From Flavobacteriales bacterium (GTDB taxonomy: Bacteria; Bacteroidota; Bacteroidia; Flavobacteriales_C; GCA-002722245), in the NCBI GenBank assembly GCA_002717515.1, contig PBEC01000010.1:109007-173006 (forward strand): a DNA stretch of 64,000 bases. Direction: 5' to 3'. Below, one piece after another: positions 9,399 to 18,719 of the stretch. The notes under the pieces are model-generated. The model did no database searches, had not been told where the DNA came from, and saw only the letters and a program-made list of their open reading frames with translations. Every line of letters starts with the position of its first letter. The first letter of the stretch is position 1. The translations under genes were made by a program, and so were the position numbers.

Positions 9399-10823
9399 TT
9401 GTCGGATAAAGAAATAATGATAAAGACAATATTAAATAAGTACCCGATAATTACTTTCTCTGTTTTTTTTCTTCTTTTGAGGTTGCCTTATTTTATATGG
9501 AATTCCTTTCCTCGCATTGATGGTGATACTTTTGAGTACTTTGAATATGCATACGACATTAAAAATGGAATTTTACCTGATTTTTCTGTCATACCACCAC
9601 TTTACAGTGTGTTTTTATTTCTTTTCTCAAGTTTAGGAATTTCTCTTTATGGTTTTGTGGTTTTTAAAGTACTATTGGCTTTTTTAGGATATGCGTTTCT
9701 TTTTACACAATTAAAGAAAACGAATGTTTTACCCGTCTGGAGCTTATTACTATTCATTATTATTGTTTCTTCAAGCTCTTTTAATCTTCAGCTGGAAACA
9801 GCTTTTATGACGGAAAGTTTATACAAACCAATATTACTGTTTTTCATAGGCCTGATTATTCGACTTTACAATAATCCTACTTTAAAATCCAATTACATAT
9901 TAATACCTCTTTTTGCTGTTGTGGCAGCATTAGTAAGGTCTAATGGAATGTATCTGTATTTCTTTGTTGTTTTAATAATCGGATTTTTATTTTTTTTCAA
10001 AAGAAAAAAATATTGGAAACAATTTATTTTAATCACTTCTACATTTGTTATCCTTAATGGTGCATGGTCGATTTTTAATTATGCTTCTTACGGGACTCCA
10101 CTTTTTGGGAATACATATAGAATTAAAGTAATATTAGGGAATATTATTAATAATACCAGACATAATCACAATGGTAATATAAGAGCTTTTTGGCAGGATT
10201 CACCTGGTGATGGTATCGTTATTTACCCTTATTTGAAGAAATTAAATTTTATTCAGGAAGTTCAGGCGAAGAATATTAAAAACAAGCCAGAATTATTGCT
10301 GAATTATCTCTATTCTTCTGCAGAAAGTGATATTAAATTTTATAATGATATTATAACAGAAAGGCACCAACATAGTTTCTCTAAAGACCAATTGGTTCCC
10401 GGACCAAATGAATTAAAATATGTAAAGAGATGCTATCAAGATGTAAATTGTAGAGACTATGCGCTTAAAGAGTTTGGTGAAGGGGGAAGTAGTATTATAA
10501 AATCAGGTATTTGGGGGAAAAGTATTGATTTTATCAATTCAACATTTCAAATTTTAACAGGAAATTTGATTGTAATTTTTCTTTTTATTTCATTATCTAT
10601 TTTAGTACTAATAAGAGTAGTTCTAAAATTAAAACGACTCTCAAAGGAAACTATGCTTTTGTCTATGGTAAGTCTTGCCTATTTGTTAAATGTTGTAGTA
10701 GTAACCATGACACATAATCGTTTTGTGGCTCGTTATGAACAAGTCTGTTCATTTATGGTCGTTCTATTCCTGTTCCTCTTTATTGGATTTTATATCAAAA
10801 AAAGATCGTTAAAACTAAATTGA
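9399..10823 (+). CDS. Membrane glycosyltransferase of GT-C/PMT-like type
   Basis: Polytopic; 'RLPYFIWNSFPRIDGDTFEYFEYAYDIKNG' luminal acidic motif. TTG start listed; ATG at 9417 also possible. Confidence 0.6.
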   Translation: MSDKEIMIKTILNKYPIITFSVFFLLLRLPYFIWNSFPRIDGDTFEYFEYAYDIKNGILPDFSVIPPLYSVFLFLFSSLGISLYGFVVFKVLLAFLGYAFLFTQLKKTNVLPVWSLLLFIIIVSSSSFNLQLETAFMTESLYKPILLFFIGLIIRLYNNPTLKSNYILIPLFAVVAALVRSNGMYLYFFVVLIIGFLFFFKRKKYWKQFILITSTFVILNGAWSIFNYASYGTPLFGNTYRIKVILGNIINNTRHNHNGNIRAFWQDSPGDGIVIYPYLKKLNFIQEVQAKNIKNKPELLLNYLYSSAESDIKFYNDIITERHQHSFSKDQLVPGPNELKYVKRCYQDVNCRDYALKEFGEGGSSIIKSGIWGKSIDFINSTFQILTGNLIVIFLFISLSILVLIRVVLKLKRLSKETMLLSMVSLAYLLNVVVVTMTHNRFVARYEQVCSFMVVLFLFLFIGFYIKKRSLKLN

Positions 10824-10833
10824 ATTACTTTTT

Positions 10834-12798
10834 CTAATACCTCTTAGGTATATTATTGATTATACTTAAGGTTTCTTCAAAATCTAAGTTAATTGCGTCA
10901 AGATACCATTTAATGGTGTCGTATCTGGGTTGATTTTCTTCTATTGTTTTTTTGAGCCCTTCTTCTCGAGTGATAATACCTGCGCGTATTAAGTTGGAGT
11001 TAAATGTATCGAATTCAGTGAACCCTGCAACCATTAGGTAAATGTAATTATAGAATGCGGCTGTTCCATCTCCAATTCTCCAAGTACTTTTTGTGTCTGT
11101 GGCCAATTCCCAATCGTATTTATTTATTAGGGTATCGTTCACTTTTTCTTCATTCCAATCAATGTAATCAAATAAGTTAACATAAAAAGAATGATCATTT
11201 ACATAATAGGATTTGAAAGCAGAAGCGGTGTCCCAAAGTGAAGAATTTATATATGCGGGATTAAGCATGTATTCTTTCGCATAACCACCAAGCATTTTAA
11301 GCTTGTTCATAACGTCGACATTGTATGCCATTGCTCCTCCTTCATCCTGCTTTACTCCTAGGAATCCGGTTTTGAATTGCGTTTTTTCGTAATGATTTTC
11401 GCCCATTATCGTTACAGGAATATCATACAATTTTCGAATTCTATTTGCATGATGGAAGTACTGTTTATCTCCTGCCATGAACAAGGGAATTAGTCCCAGG
11501 TGAGGGCGTTTCAACCACGCACTCACATTCTTACGAATATTGGCTCTTTTCTTTTTGATATCAGCGGAAACAAGAATATGTTCAACACCAAGCTTTCCAC
11601 ACATTCTGGATTGATTTCTTCTGGCTAAATCCGTTATTACACCCCAATCGTATGAAAAAGCAATGGGTTTGATACCAAGCTCATTAACAACATAATCAAG
11701 AGTGATACAACTGTCTCTTCCTCCTGAAAGTCCAACCAAAACCTTATTGGAAGCGTTATGTTTCTCAAGCTCTTTCATTTTGTTTTTTAAAGCGTTTTCG
11801 CCTAAAAGAGGTTTTTTTGAGTAGTTGGTACAATTTGAACAAACACCTTCCTTGTTAAAGGTAACTGAGGGCATTGTTCTAGGTAATAAACACACCTTAC
11901 ATCGAGGGATATTTAATATTTTATTAAAAGACTTATTAAAGTCAGATTCCAATTTTTTTGAGACTTTGGTAGTAGATACATCAAAAAGTGTTCTTCTTTG
12001 AGCTTCATTAAATGGTATATTTTGAATCGAAATAGGTTCAGACTTTCCCAATTTAATTTCTGATGGAGAATTTAATTTCCATGATGTTAAATTATGGTTT
12101 TCTAAATCAACCAAAACAGCATTACCATCATTTACATGTATAATTTTCTTTGAGGAATCCAGTTTTAATTTTTTAACGGCATCCTTTATAATTCCATACT
12201 CCGATGCAAAAATAAACACATTGTTTTCATCATTATAGTAGTAAAGAGAACCATTATTTGTGCTGAGAACCATTTTTCTATGTTCGCCAAGAAAACAAGC
12301 AACGGTAGTCATTCCGTAAATTTCATCGTAAATCAACTTTAATGAAGATGCTAAATCATTATCATTTAATTCGTTATTAAGCAACTCGAAGAAAATAGTA
12401 CTGTCAAGATTAGAGTGTTTTTTATTTGGATAATACTTTTGCCAAAGTTCTTCAAAGTTTACGATAATGCCATTATGAATCCCCACTAAGTTCTCATTTA
12501 TTACTGGTTGATTATTATCGTTGTCGTTTGAATCACCATCTGTTACCAAGCGAGTGTGCCCAATAAAGCTTCCTCTGTTATCAGAGTTAAAGTCAATTAG
12601 TTTTGAAAATTCAGGTCTTTTTAAAAATTGTTTAGCAGGTAGGTCAGTTTTAAAGACTTCGATGGATGAAGTTTTGTTTACAGCAATTCCTGAGGCCTCT
12701 TTACCTCTAGTTTCTGACAAATCATAAAGAACCCTGGAAATGTTCTTAATATTCTTTTGTTTAAGATTTAAAATTGAAGCCCCAAAAATTCCACACAT
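10834..12798 (-). CDS. Fusion protein: class II glutamine amidotransferase + N-acetyl sugar amidotransferase (WbpG-like)
   Basis: N-terminus 'MCGIFGASIL' (Cys2 Ntn glutaminase); C-terminal 'CKVCLLPRTMPSVTFNKEGVCSNC' and PP-loop 'VLVGLSGGRDSC'. Confidence 0.9.
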   Translation of the reverse strand: MCGIFGASILNLKQKNIKNISRVLYDLSETRGKEASGIAVNKTSSIEVFKTDLPAKQFLKRPEFSKLIDFNSDNRGSFIGHTRLVTDGDSNDNDNNQPVINENLVGIHNGIIVNFEELWQKYYPNKKHSNLDSTIFFELLNNELNDNDLASSLKLIYDEIYGMTTVACFLGEHRKMVLSTNNGSLYYYNDENNVFIFASEYGIIKDAVKKLKLDSSKKIIHVNDGNAVLVDLENHNLTSWKLNSPSEIKLGKSEPISIQNIPFNEAQRRTLFDVSTTKVSKKLESDFNKSFNKILNIPRCKVCLLPRTMPSVTFNKEGVCSNCTNYSKKPLLGENALKNKMKELEKHNASNKVLVGLSGGRDSCITLDYVVNELGIKPIAFSYDWGVITDLARRNQSRMCGKLGVEHILVSADIKKKRANIRKNVSAWLKRPHLGLIPLFMAGDKQYFHHANRIRKLYDIPVTIMGENHYEKTQFKTGFLGVKQDEGGAMAYNVDVMNKLKMLGGYAKEYMLNPAYINSSLWDTASAFKSYYVNDHSFYVNLFDYIDWNEEKVNDTLINKYDWELATDTKSTWRIGDGTAAFYNYIYLMVAGFTEFDTFNSNLIRAGIITREEGLKKTIEENQPRYDTIKWYLDAINLDFEETLSIINNIPKRY

Positions 12799-12810
12799 AG
12801 TATTTGGTAA

Positions 12811-13905
12811 TTATTTATACAAACGCTCATTGTCCTGAATATCCATCCACATTGCTAAGGCAAGACTTTGAAAAGTAAAAAAAGATAAAAAGATGAAAGC
12901 CAACAAGGGTTCATAATTCATTTCATATCCCTTAATTATTGCTTTTACTATTTTGATACCATAAGGAACTGTTAGTATACCAGTCACCAATCCAACGTTG
13001 TAAAATAGAAACAGTGGATGAAAATCTTTAAAGAAATACTTAATCCAAAGCCTTTTAAAGAAAGATTTAAAGAGCAAATATGAAACAGTAGGAATTACCT
13101 TAAAAATTTTCATTTTAGAGTTTTCACCAACATTATAAATGGGTTTGATTTCAACTTCAGTTAAAGTACAAGACGCAATGTTTAGTTTTACTAGTACATC
13201 ATTTGGATAACCATAAGTAGTATATAGTTTATGCAATGCTAAGGATTCTAATCCTTTCTTTGAAATTGCGGTATAGGCTGTTTGTGTATCGGAAATTCTC
13301 CAATAACCGGATGCGATTTTAGTCAATACGCTGAGAACTGAATTTCCAAAAAAACGAATTTTAGGAATAATAAACCATGCACTTCTATGTTTCAGACGAT
13401 TTCCTTTAACATAATCAACTCCATTATCGGTTACAGGCGAGCATATTGAATGAAGTTCTGATGAATCCATTTGACCGTCACCATCAATTTTAGCAACACA
13501 ATCTATTTCATAATCTTTACACCATTTATATCCTCTTGCGACAGCTAAGCCAACACCTTGGTTTTTTGGAAAGCTCAGTAATATTACACGATCCGATTCA
13601 GGATTTTTATTCATTATATTCACAGAAGGTAAAGCATCATCCTCCTTTTTCATTTGGGCTGCATAAGCTCTCTCTGCATTGTATTTGTTTGAAGGGTCAA
13701 AAACTGGATTAGGTTTTTCAATTTTAATCCCCTCTGAGCTATTTTCAATGTAATCTAAAACTATTTTTTCGGTAGCGTCAGACGACCCATCGTTAACAAC
13801 GATTATTTTGTCGACGAAACTGGGTACAGAATTTAAAACATTAATTATTTGTGTTTCCTCATTGTAGGCTGGGATAACAACTGCAACTGATTTAGAATTA
13901 AGCAT
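12811..13905 (-). CDS. Glycosyltransferase family 2 (dolichyl-phosphate-sugar synthase-like) with C-terminal TM helices
   Basis: 'VVIPAYNEETQI', 'VVNDGSSDAT', 'AKIDGDGQMDSSEL'; C-terminal hydrophobic segments. Confidence 0.9.
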   Translation of the reverse strand: MLNSKSVAVVIPAYNEETQIINVLNSVPSFVDKIIVVNDGSSDATEKIVLDYIENSSEGIKIEKPNPVFDPSNKYNAERAYAAQMKKEDDALPSVNIMNKNPESDRVILLSFPKNQGVGLAVARGYKWCKDYEIDCVAKIDGDGQMDSSELHSICSPVTDNGVDYVKGNRLKHRSAWFIIPKIRFFGNSVLSVLTKIASGYWRISDTQTAYTAISKKGLESLALHKLYTTYGYPNDVLVKLNIASCTLTEVEIKPIYNVGENSKMKIFKVIPTVSYLLFKSFFKRLWIKYFFKDFHPLFLFYNVGLVTGILTVPYGIKIVKAIIKGYEMNYEPLLAFIFLSFFTFQSLALAMWMDIQDNERLYK

Positions 13906-13924
13906 GTTTTAAACTTTCAAAAGT

Positions 13925-13932
13925 CAAAGATA
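13925..13932 (-). promoter_or_regulatory. Candidate -7 box (TATCTTTG) for the GT2 gene starting at 13905
   Basis: Reverse complement of caaagata; TAnnTTTG match in the divergent intergenic region. Confidence 0.45.
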
Positions 13933-14022
13933 ACATTGTTTACTAGTTGCTCAAACCTTTTAGAATTTAAATTCTTAATCGCCCTCAACTTAAATAAACT
14001 TTTCATTATTCTCTCATTTGAT

Positions 14023-14030
14023 TAGATTTG
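14023..14030 (+). promoter_or_regulatory. Candidate -7 box (TAGATTTG) for second MBOAT operon
   Basis: TAnnTTTG, 15 nt before ATG 14046. Confidence 0.45.
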
Positions 14031-14045
14031 CCAAAAAGTTTAGGG

Positions 14046-15488
14046 ATGATATTTAATTCCATTGAATTTGCGATTTTTCTTCCTATTGTTTTCCTGCTTT
14101 ATTGGACAGGTAAACGTTATATTCCAAAGTCTCAAAACTATGTTTTGTTGGTTGCTAGTTACTTTTTTTACGGTTGGTGGGACTATCGTTTTTTAGCGTT
14201 AATTTTTGCAAGTTCTCTTGTCGATTATATTGTTGCAAGAAGGATATTGCATTCGGAAAGTAAAAAGAAAAAAAATTCATTATTGTGTCTCAGTTTACTA
14301 ATGAATTTAGGCATGTTGGCTTATTTTAAGTATGCAAATTTCTTCATCGATTCCTTCATCGATTCCTTTTCCTTAATTGGATTTAATTTCAATGTTGATT
14401 CTTTAGAGTTAATACTTCCTGTAGGAATAAGTTTTTACACCTTTCAAACACTCAGTTACACAATTGATGTATGGAAGGGGCAATTGAGACCAATAAATGA
14501 TGCAGTTGCTTTTTTCTCTTTTGTAAGTTTTTTTCCACAGTTGGTAGCAGGTCCAATCGAACGTGCCGAAAATCTTTTACCTCAGTTTCTGGAAGATAAA
14601 AAGTTTAATTATAATGATTCTGCTGAGGGACTCAAGCAAATTCTGTGGGGATTATTTAAAAAGGTAGTAATAGCAGATAATTGCGCTTATTATGCCAATC
14701 AAATTTTTGAATCGTATGGTGATCATTCAGGAGGAGTATTATTGTTGGGAGGAGTATTATTTGCCTTCCAGATATATGGAGACTTTAGTGGATATTCCGA
14801 TATCGCAATAGGAACCTCTAAACTCTTTGGATTTCATTTAAAAATCAACTTCAATTTCCCTTACTTTTCTAAAGGAATATCCGAGTTTTGGAAGAGATGG
14901 CACATATCCCTTTCAACTTGGTTCAGAGACTACGTTTACATCCCTTTAGGTGGGAGTAAAAATGGGAGATGGGTTCACATTAGAAACATTATGATTGTGT
15001 TTCTTGTGAGTGGATTATGGCATGGTGCAAACTGGACTTTTGTTGTTTGGGGTGCTTTTCATGGATTACTTTTTATTCCGGCAATGTATTTGAGAGGTTC
15101 GGCGTTGGAGACTGCACTGAACAAAACCTTCATAATTCGAACGTTTAGAAATTCAGTTGTGTTTTTATTGGTTACATTACTTTGGGTGTTTTTCAGATCT
15201 CAAAACGTTGGAGATGCCTTTCAGTATTTGGGAAAAATATTTGATTTGAATGGAAAATGGATTAAAGATTTGTACAACTATCTCTATTGGAACGATATGC
15301 TTGAAATATGTATTCTTTTGTTTGTGTTTATTTTGATTGAGTACATACAACAAGGAAGGCAAATAGTATTGCAATTTAAATTTTTGGATAAATACGCGTT
15401 CATTCGTTGGACCTTATACTACAGCGTTTTGTTTTGTATTCTTTTATTGGGAGCAAAACAGCAGGATTTTATATATTTTCAATTTTAA
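14046..15488 (+). CDS. MBOAT family O-acyltransferase (second copy)
   Basis: 'FWKRWHISLSTWFRDYVYIPLGGSK', 'SGLWHGANWTFVVWG'. Listed start 14028 is TTG; ATG 14046 (MIFNSIEF) aligns with the paralogue start. Confidence 0.95.
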   Translation: MIFNSIEFAIFLPIVFLLYWTGKRYIPKSQNYVLLVASYFFYGWWDYRFLALIFASSLVDYIVARRILHSESKKKKNSLLCLSLLMNLGMLAYFKYANFFIDSFIDSFSLIGFNFNVDSLELILPVGISFYTFQTLSYTIDVWKGQLRPINDAVAFFSFVSFFPQLVAGPIERAENLLPQFLEDKKFNYNDSAEGLKQILWGLFKKVVIADNCAYYANQIFESYGDHSGGVLLLGGVLFAFQIYGDFSGYSDIAIGTSKLFGFHLKINFNFPYFSKGISEFWKRWHISLSTWFRDYVYIPLGGSKNGRWVHIRNIMIVFLVSGLWHGANWTFVVWGAFHGLLFIPAMYLRGSALETALNKTFIIRTFRNSVVFLLVTLLWVFFRSQNVGDAFQYLGKIFDLNGKWIKDLYNYLYWNDMLEICILLFVFILIEYIQQGRQIVLQFKFLDKYAFIRWTLYYSVLFCILLLGAKQQDFIYFQF

Positions 15489-15492
15489 TCGA

Positions 15493-16365
15493 GTGAAAAA
15501 GTTTGTTGTTAAATTGAGCCTGTTTTTTTTAATTCCTACAATCTATTGTGGGTTTAACTTAATTCATAATGTAAAACAAGTGAATTCATTTGAATTTTCA
15601 GACAAAAGTAAAACTGTAATTGTTGGTGATTCTGAAATAGATCTGGCCATTAATCCATCCATTTTAAAAAGTGCATTTTCTTTGGCACAACCTGCTGAGC
15701 CACTTTATCACTCTTATTGGAAACTACTTAAATATCATTCCGATAATGAACAATTGAAAAATGTTATTTTGGGTTTTTCTTATCACAGTTTAAGTGGATT
15801 GAATGATCTTCGTTTGGACCATCCTCGTTGGAGCCATCGTTTTTTTAAAAATTCATATACAATTGAGAATATTAACGATTTGAATGAAATTCCAATAGAC
15901 TTCAATGCTTACTATCAAGTTCTTTTCAAAAGAATGGCACTTCAAAAATTTGATAAACATGAGTTCTATTATGATGAATATGAGGAGGATGAACGAGTTC
16001 TTTTACCCAATTTAGAACACGTAATAAATACACATTATTATCATAAAAAGGAAGAGCATAATTGCTCTCAGGTTTCAGAAAGGTATTTGGATTCGATTGT
16101 TAATTTTTGTTCTTCAAATTCATTAAATTTAGTTTTAATTACTACGCCTCTTCATAAACAATACATTGAAAAAGTACCTCGGAAATTTGTTTTGAACTAT
16201 AATAAAGTAGTTTTAAAATTGAAAACCAAAGGGATTAATGTTTACGATTTTTCTAATTACAGTTTAAACGATAGCTGCTATTTAGATTATAATCATTTAA
16301 ACAAATACGGGGCTAAATTATTTACACCAGTCATTGATTCAATAATTGATAGAAATAGCCTCTAA
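15493..16365 (+). CDS. SGNH-like partner of MBOAT acyltransferase (second copy)
   Basis: GTG start; 'VIVGDSEIDLAINPS' and 'CYLDYNHLNKYGA' (DxxH). Directly follows MBOAT. Confidence 0.7.
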   Translation: MKKFVVKLSLFFLIPTIYCGFNLIHNVKQVNSFEFSDKSKTVIVGDSEIDLAINPSILKSAFSLAQPAEPLYHSYWKLLKYHSDNEQLKNVILGFSYHSLSGLNDLRLDHPRWSHRFFKNSYTIENINDLNEIPIDFNAYYQVLFKRMALQKFDKHEFYYDEYEEDERVLLPNLEHVINTHYYHKKEEHNCSQVSERYLDSIVNFCSSNSLNLVLITTPLHKQYIEKVPRKFVLNYNKVVLKLKTKGINVYDFSNYSLNDSCYLDYNHLNKYGAKLFTPVIDSIIDRNSL

Positions 16366-16464
16366 TTTACTATGGTTTCCAAAAAAGTTAAGATATTATC
16401 ATGGAATATCACTGTTAAGTAAATAATAGTACTGTGTTAAGTTTTCAGATTAAAGTTTTAGCAC

Positions 16465-16472
16465 TAGTTTTG
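16465..16472 (+). promoter_or_regulatory. Candidate -7 box (TAGTTTTG) for ABC exporter operon
   Basis: TAnnTTTG, 17 nt before ATG 16490. Confidence 0.45.
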
Positions 16473-16489
16473 CCTTACAATAAGATTAT

Positions 16490-17380
16490 ATGAAGGAACA
16501 AAAGAATTGGACAGAGATAATCACCCCTGAAAGAAAATTTTTTTCCCTTAAGCTCAATGAAGTTTTAGACTATTGGGACTTAATTCTTCTTTTTGTCAGA
16601 AGAGATTTTGTTTCTTTTTATAAGCAAACAATATTGGGGCCTGCATGGTATGTGCTTCAACCTCTTATTCAAACATGTATATATGCACTTATGTTTGGCA
16701 GTGCTTTTAAAATTGCAAAAGAAACAAGTGTTCCTTCGTTTTTATTTTACCTTTCTGGTACTGTCAGTTGGTGGTATTTTGCACAAAGTGTTACCAAAAC
16801 AAGTAATACCTTTACAGCGAATGCACATATTTTCGGTAAAGTTTACTTTCCAAGACTTACCGTACCTTTTTCAATATTAATATCCAATTTAATTGGTTTC
16901 TCAATACAGTTTTTTCTGTTTATTTGTATCTACACAGGGTATATTTTCTTTGGAGGATTTGAATCTCAAATAGGTTTAAATGAAATTTTGTGGATTCCCG
17001 TGTTGATCATCAATATGGCAATGTTAGGTTTGGGAATCGGTTTGATTATAAGTTCACTCACAACAAAGTACAAAGATTTTCAACAATTTATAGGCTTCGG
17101 AGTTCAATTGTTGATGTTTGCTTCTCCAGTTATTCTTCCAATTAGTATAGCAGAAAAAATGTCTAATGAAAATCCTGAAGGTTGGGGTGGATTGTTGAAG
17201 ACCGTATTAGAGTACAACCCAATGTCTCCAATAATTGAAGGTTTTAGGTCTGTGTTTTTTACAGATTATCAATTTGACATCAATAGAATAGGCTACAGCC
17301 TTTCAATAGGATTCATACTATTTATATTCGGTGCTTTATTATTTAGAAAGACTGAGCAAAACTTCATGGATACTGTATAA
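16490..17380 (+). CDS. ABC transporter permease, polysaccharide/polyol phosphate export (Wzm-like)
   Basis: 'LILLFVRRDFVSFYKQTILGPAWYVLQPLIQTCIYALMFG' ABC-2 polysaccharide export signature. Confidence 0.95.
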   Translation: MKEQKNWTEIITPERKFFSLKLNEVLDYWDLILLFVRRDFVSFYKQTILGPAWYVLQPLIQTCIYALMFGSAFKIAKETSVPSFLFYLSGTVSWWYFAQSVTKTSNTFTANAHIFGKVYFPRLTVPFSILISNLIGFSIQFFLFICIYTGYIFFGGFESQIGLNEILWIPVLIINMAMLGLGIGLIISSLTTKYKDFQQFIGFGVQLLMFASPVILPISIAEKMSNENPEGWGGLLKTVLEYNPMSPIIEGFRSVFFTDYQFDINRIGYSLSIGFILFIFGALLFRKTEQNFMDTV

Positions 17381-18669
17381 TGAGTGACGATATAGCGATA
17401 AAAGTAGAGGGGTTGTATAAACAATATCGGCTTGGTGTAATAGGGGCTGATACCCTTAAAGATGATTTAAAATTAGCCTTAGCAAAGCTCAGAGGTAAAT
17501 CTTTAGCAGACGTTTATGATATTCAGGGAAACGATCGTATGGTTGGGGATTCGGAATATGTCTATGCACTTCAAGATGTGAATTTTGAGGTTAAAAAAGG
17601 AGAAATATTAGGAATTATTGGGAAAAATGGAGCGGGAAAGTCTACATTATTAAAAATATTATCTAAAGTAACTGGTCCCACCAAAGGTCAAATAAAAGTC
17701 GATGGAAGAATCGCGAGTTTGTTGGAGGTAGGAACTGGATTTCACCCTGAATTAACCGGAAGAGAGAACATATTTTTAAACGGTGCTATTTTAGGAATGA
17801 AAAAGCCTGAAATTAGAAAAAAGCTTGATGAGATTGTTGATTTTAGTGGAATAGGTAAATACCTTGACACTCCGGTGAAAAGATACAGTAGTGGTATGAT
17901 GGTTCGTTTAGGTTTTGCGGTTGCTGCCCACCTTGAACCAGAAATATTAATTGTAGATGAAGTTTTGGCAGTTGGAGATGCCGAGTTTCAAAAACGCTGT
18001 ATAGGTAAAATGAACGATGTTTCAAAGAATCAAGGTAGAACAGTTTTGTTTGTAAGTCACAATATGGCTTCCGTAATGGAGCTTTGCGATAGGGGGTTAT
18101 TAATGCAACACGGAACCGTTCACAGTACAGGTAAAGTTTCCGACATTATACCTGCATATCTTAATGTTTTTAGAGCAGAGGCATTAACTTCTGAATTACA
18201 TACGCTAAAAACAAGGAATGGTAATGGTAAAATTCAATTTCACAGAGTCCAATTAATGGATCAAGAAAACTCAGTTATTGATTTCGCACTTTCTGGGCAA
18301 AAAATGAAATTTAAGGTGACTTTGAAAGTTCACAAACCACAAGAATTTAAACAAATACATATTTCACTAAGAGTTGTTGACTCAAATGACGTAACACTAT
18401 TTCATTTATCCAATTCCGTTGCGAATGGAAAAGAAGTAAGCATAAATAAAGATACCGATGAATTTGATGTGGAATTTCATTTGGATAAGCTTCCTCTCAA
18501 TAGTGGGAAATACCACTTTCATCTCTTTTGCAGTGATTTACAAGAGGTGTACGATGAGTTAAATTTTGCGGGAGAACTTAATGTTGAAGGAGGAAATTTT
18601 TACAAGAGTGGAAAATTACCTCCGGCAAGTACATCTTCCTTTTTAGTGGATTATAATGTTACCATATAA
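17380..18669 (+). CDS. ABC transporter ATP-binding protein with C-terminal Wzt-like carbohydrate-binding domain
   Basis: Walker A 'GIIGKNGAGKSTLLK', 'YSSGMMVRLGFAVAAHLEPEILIVDEVLAVGD'; about 180 aa C-terminal beta-rich extension. Confidence 0.95.
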   Translation: MSDDIAIKVEGLYKQYRLGVIGADTLKDDLKLALAKLRGKSLADVYDIQGNDRMVGDSEYVYALQDVNFEVKKGEILGIIGKNGAGKSTLLKILSKVTGPTKGQIKVDGRIASLLEVGTGFHPELTGRENIFLNGAILGMKKPEIRKKLDEIVDFSGIGKYLDTPVKRYSSGMMVRLGFAVAAHLEPEILIVDEVLAVGDAEFQKRCIGKMNDVSKNQGRTVLFVSHNMASVMELCDRGLLMQHGTVHSTGKVSDIIPAYLNVFRAEALTSELHTLKTRNGNGKIQFHRVQLMDQENSVIDFALSGQKMKFKVTLKVHKPQEFKQIHISLRVVDSNDVTLFHLSNSVANGKEVSINKDTDEFDVEFHLDKLPLNSGKYHFHLFCSDLQEVYDELNFAGELNVEGGNFYKSGKLPPASTSSFLVDYNVTI

Positions 18670-18684
18670 TTAGTACTTTATTTA

Positions 18685-18692
18685 TAACTTTG
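18685..18692 (+). promoter_or_regulatory. Candidate -7 box (TAACTTTG) for the epimerase gene
   Basis: TAnnTTTG, 27 nt before ATG 18720; supports the 18720 start. Confidence 0.4.
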
Positions 18693-18719
18693 CATGCCAA
18701 AGAAAAATTCAATTTTATA

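Noticed and set aside
14730-14761. ggaggagtattatt repeated with 18-bp spacing in MBOAT-2
   Set aside because: Explained by repeated GGVLL residues in a TM helix; no sign of function.
16593-16880. 95-aa plus-strand ORF inside the Wzm-like gene
   Set aside because: Out-of-frame within a well-supported permease; no motif.
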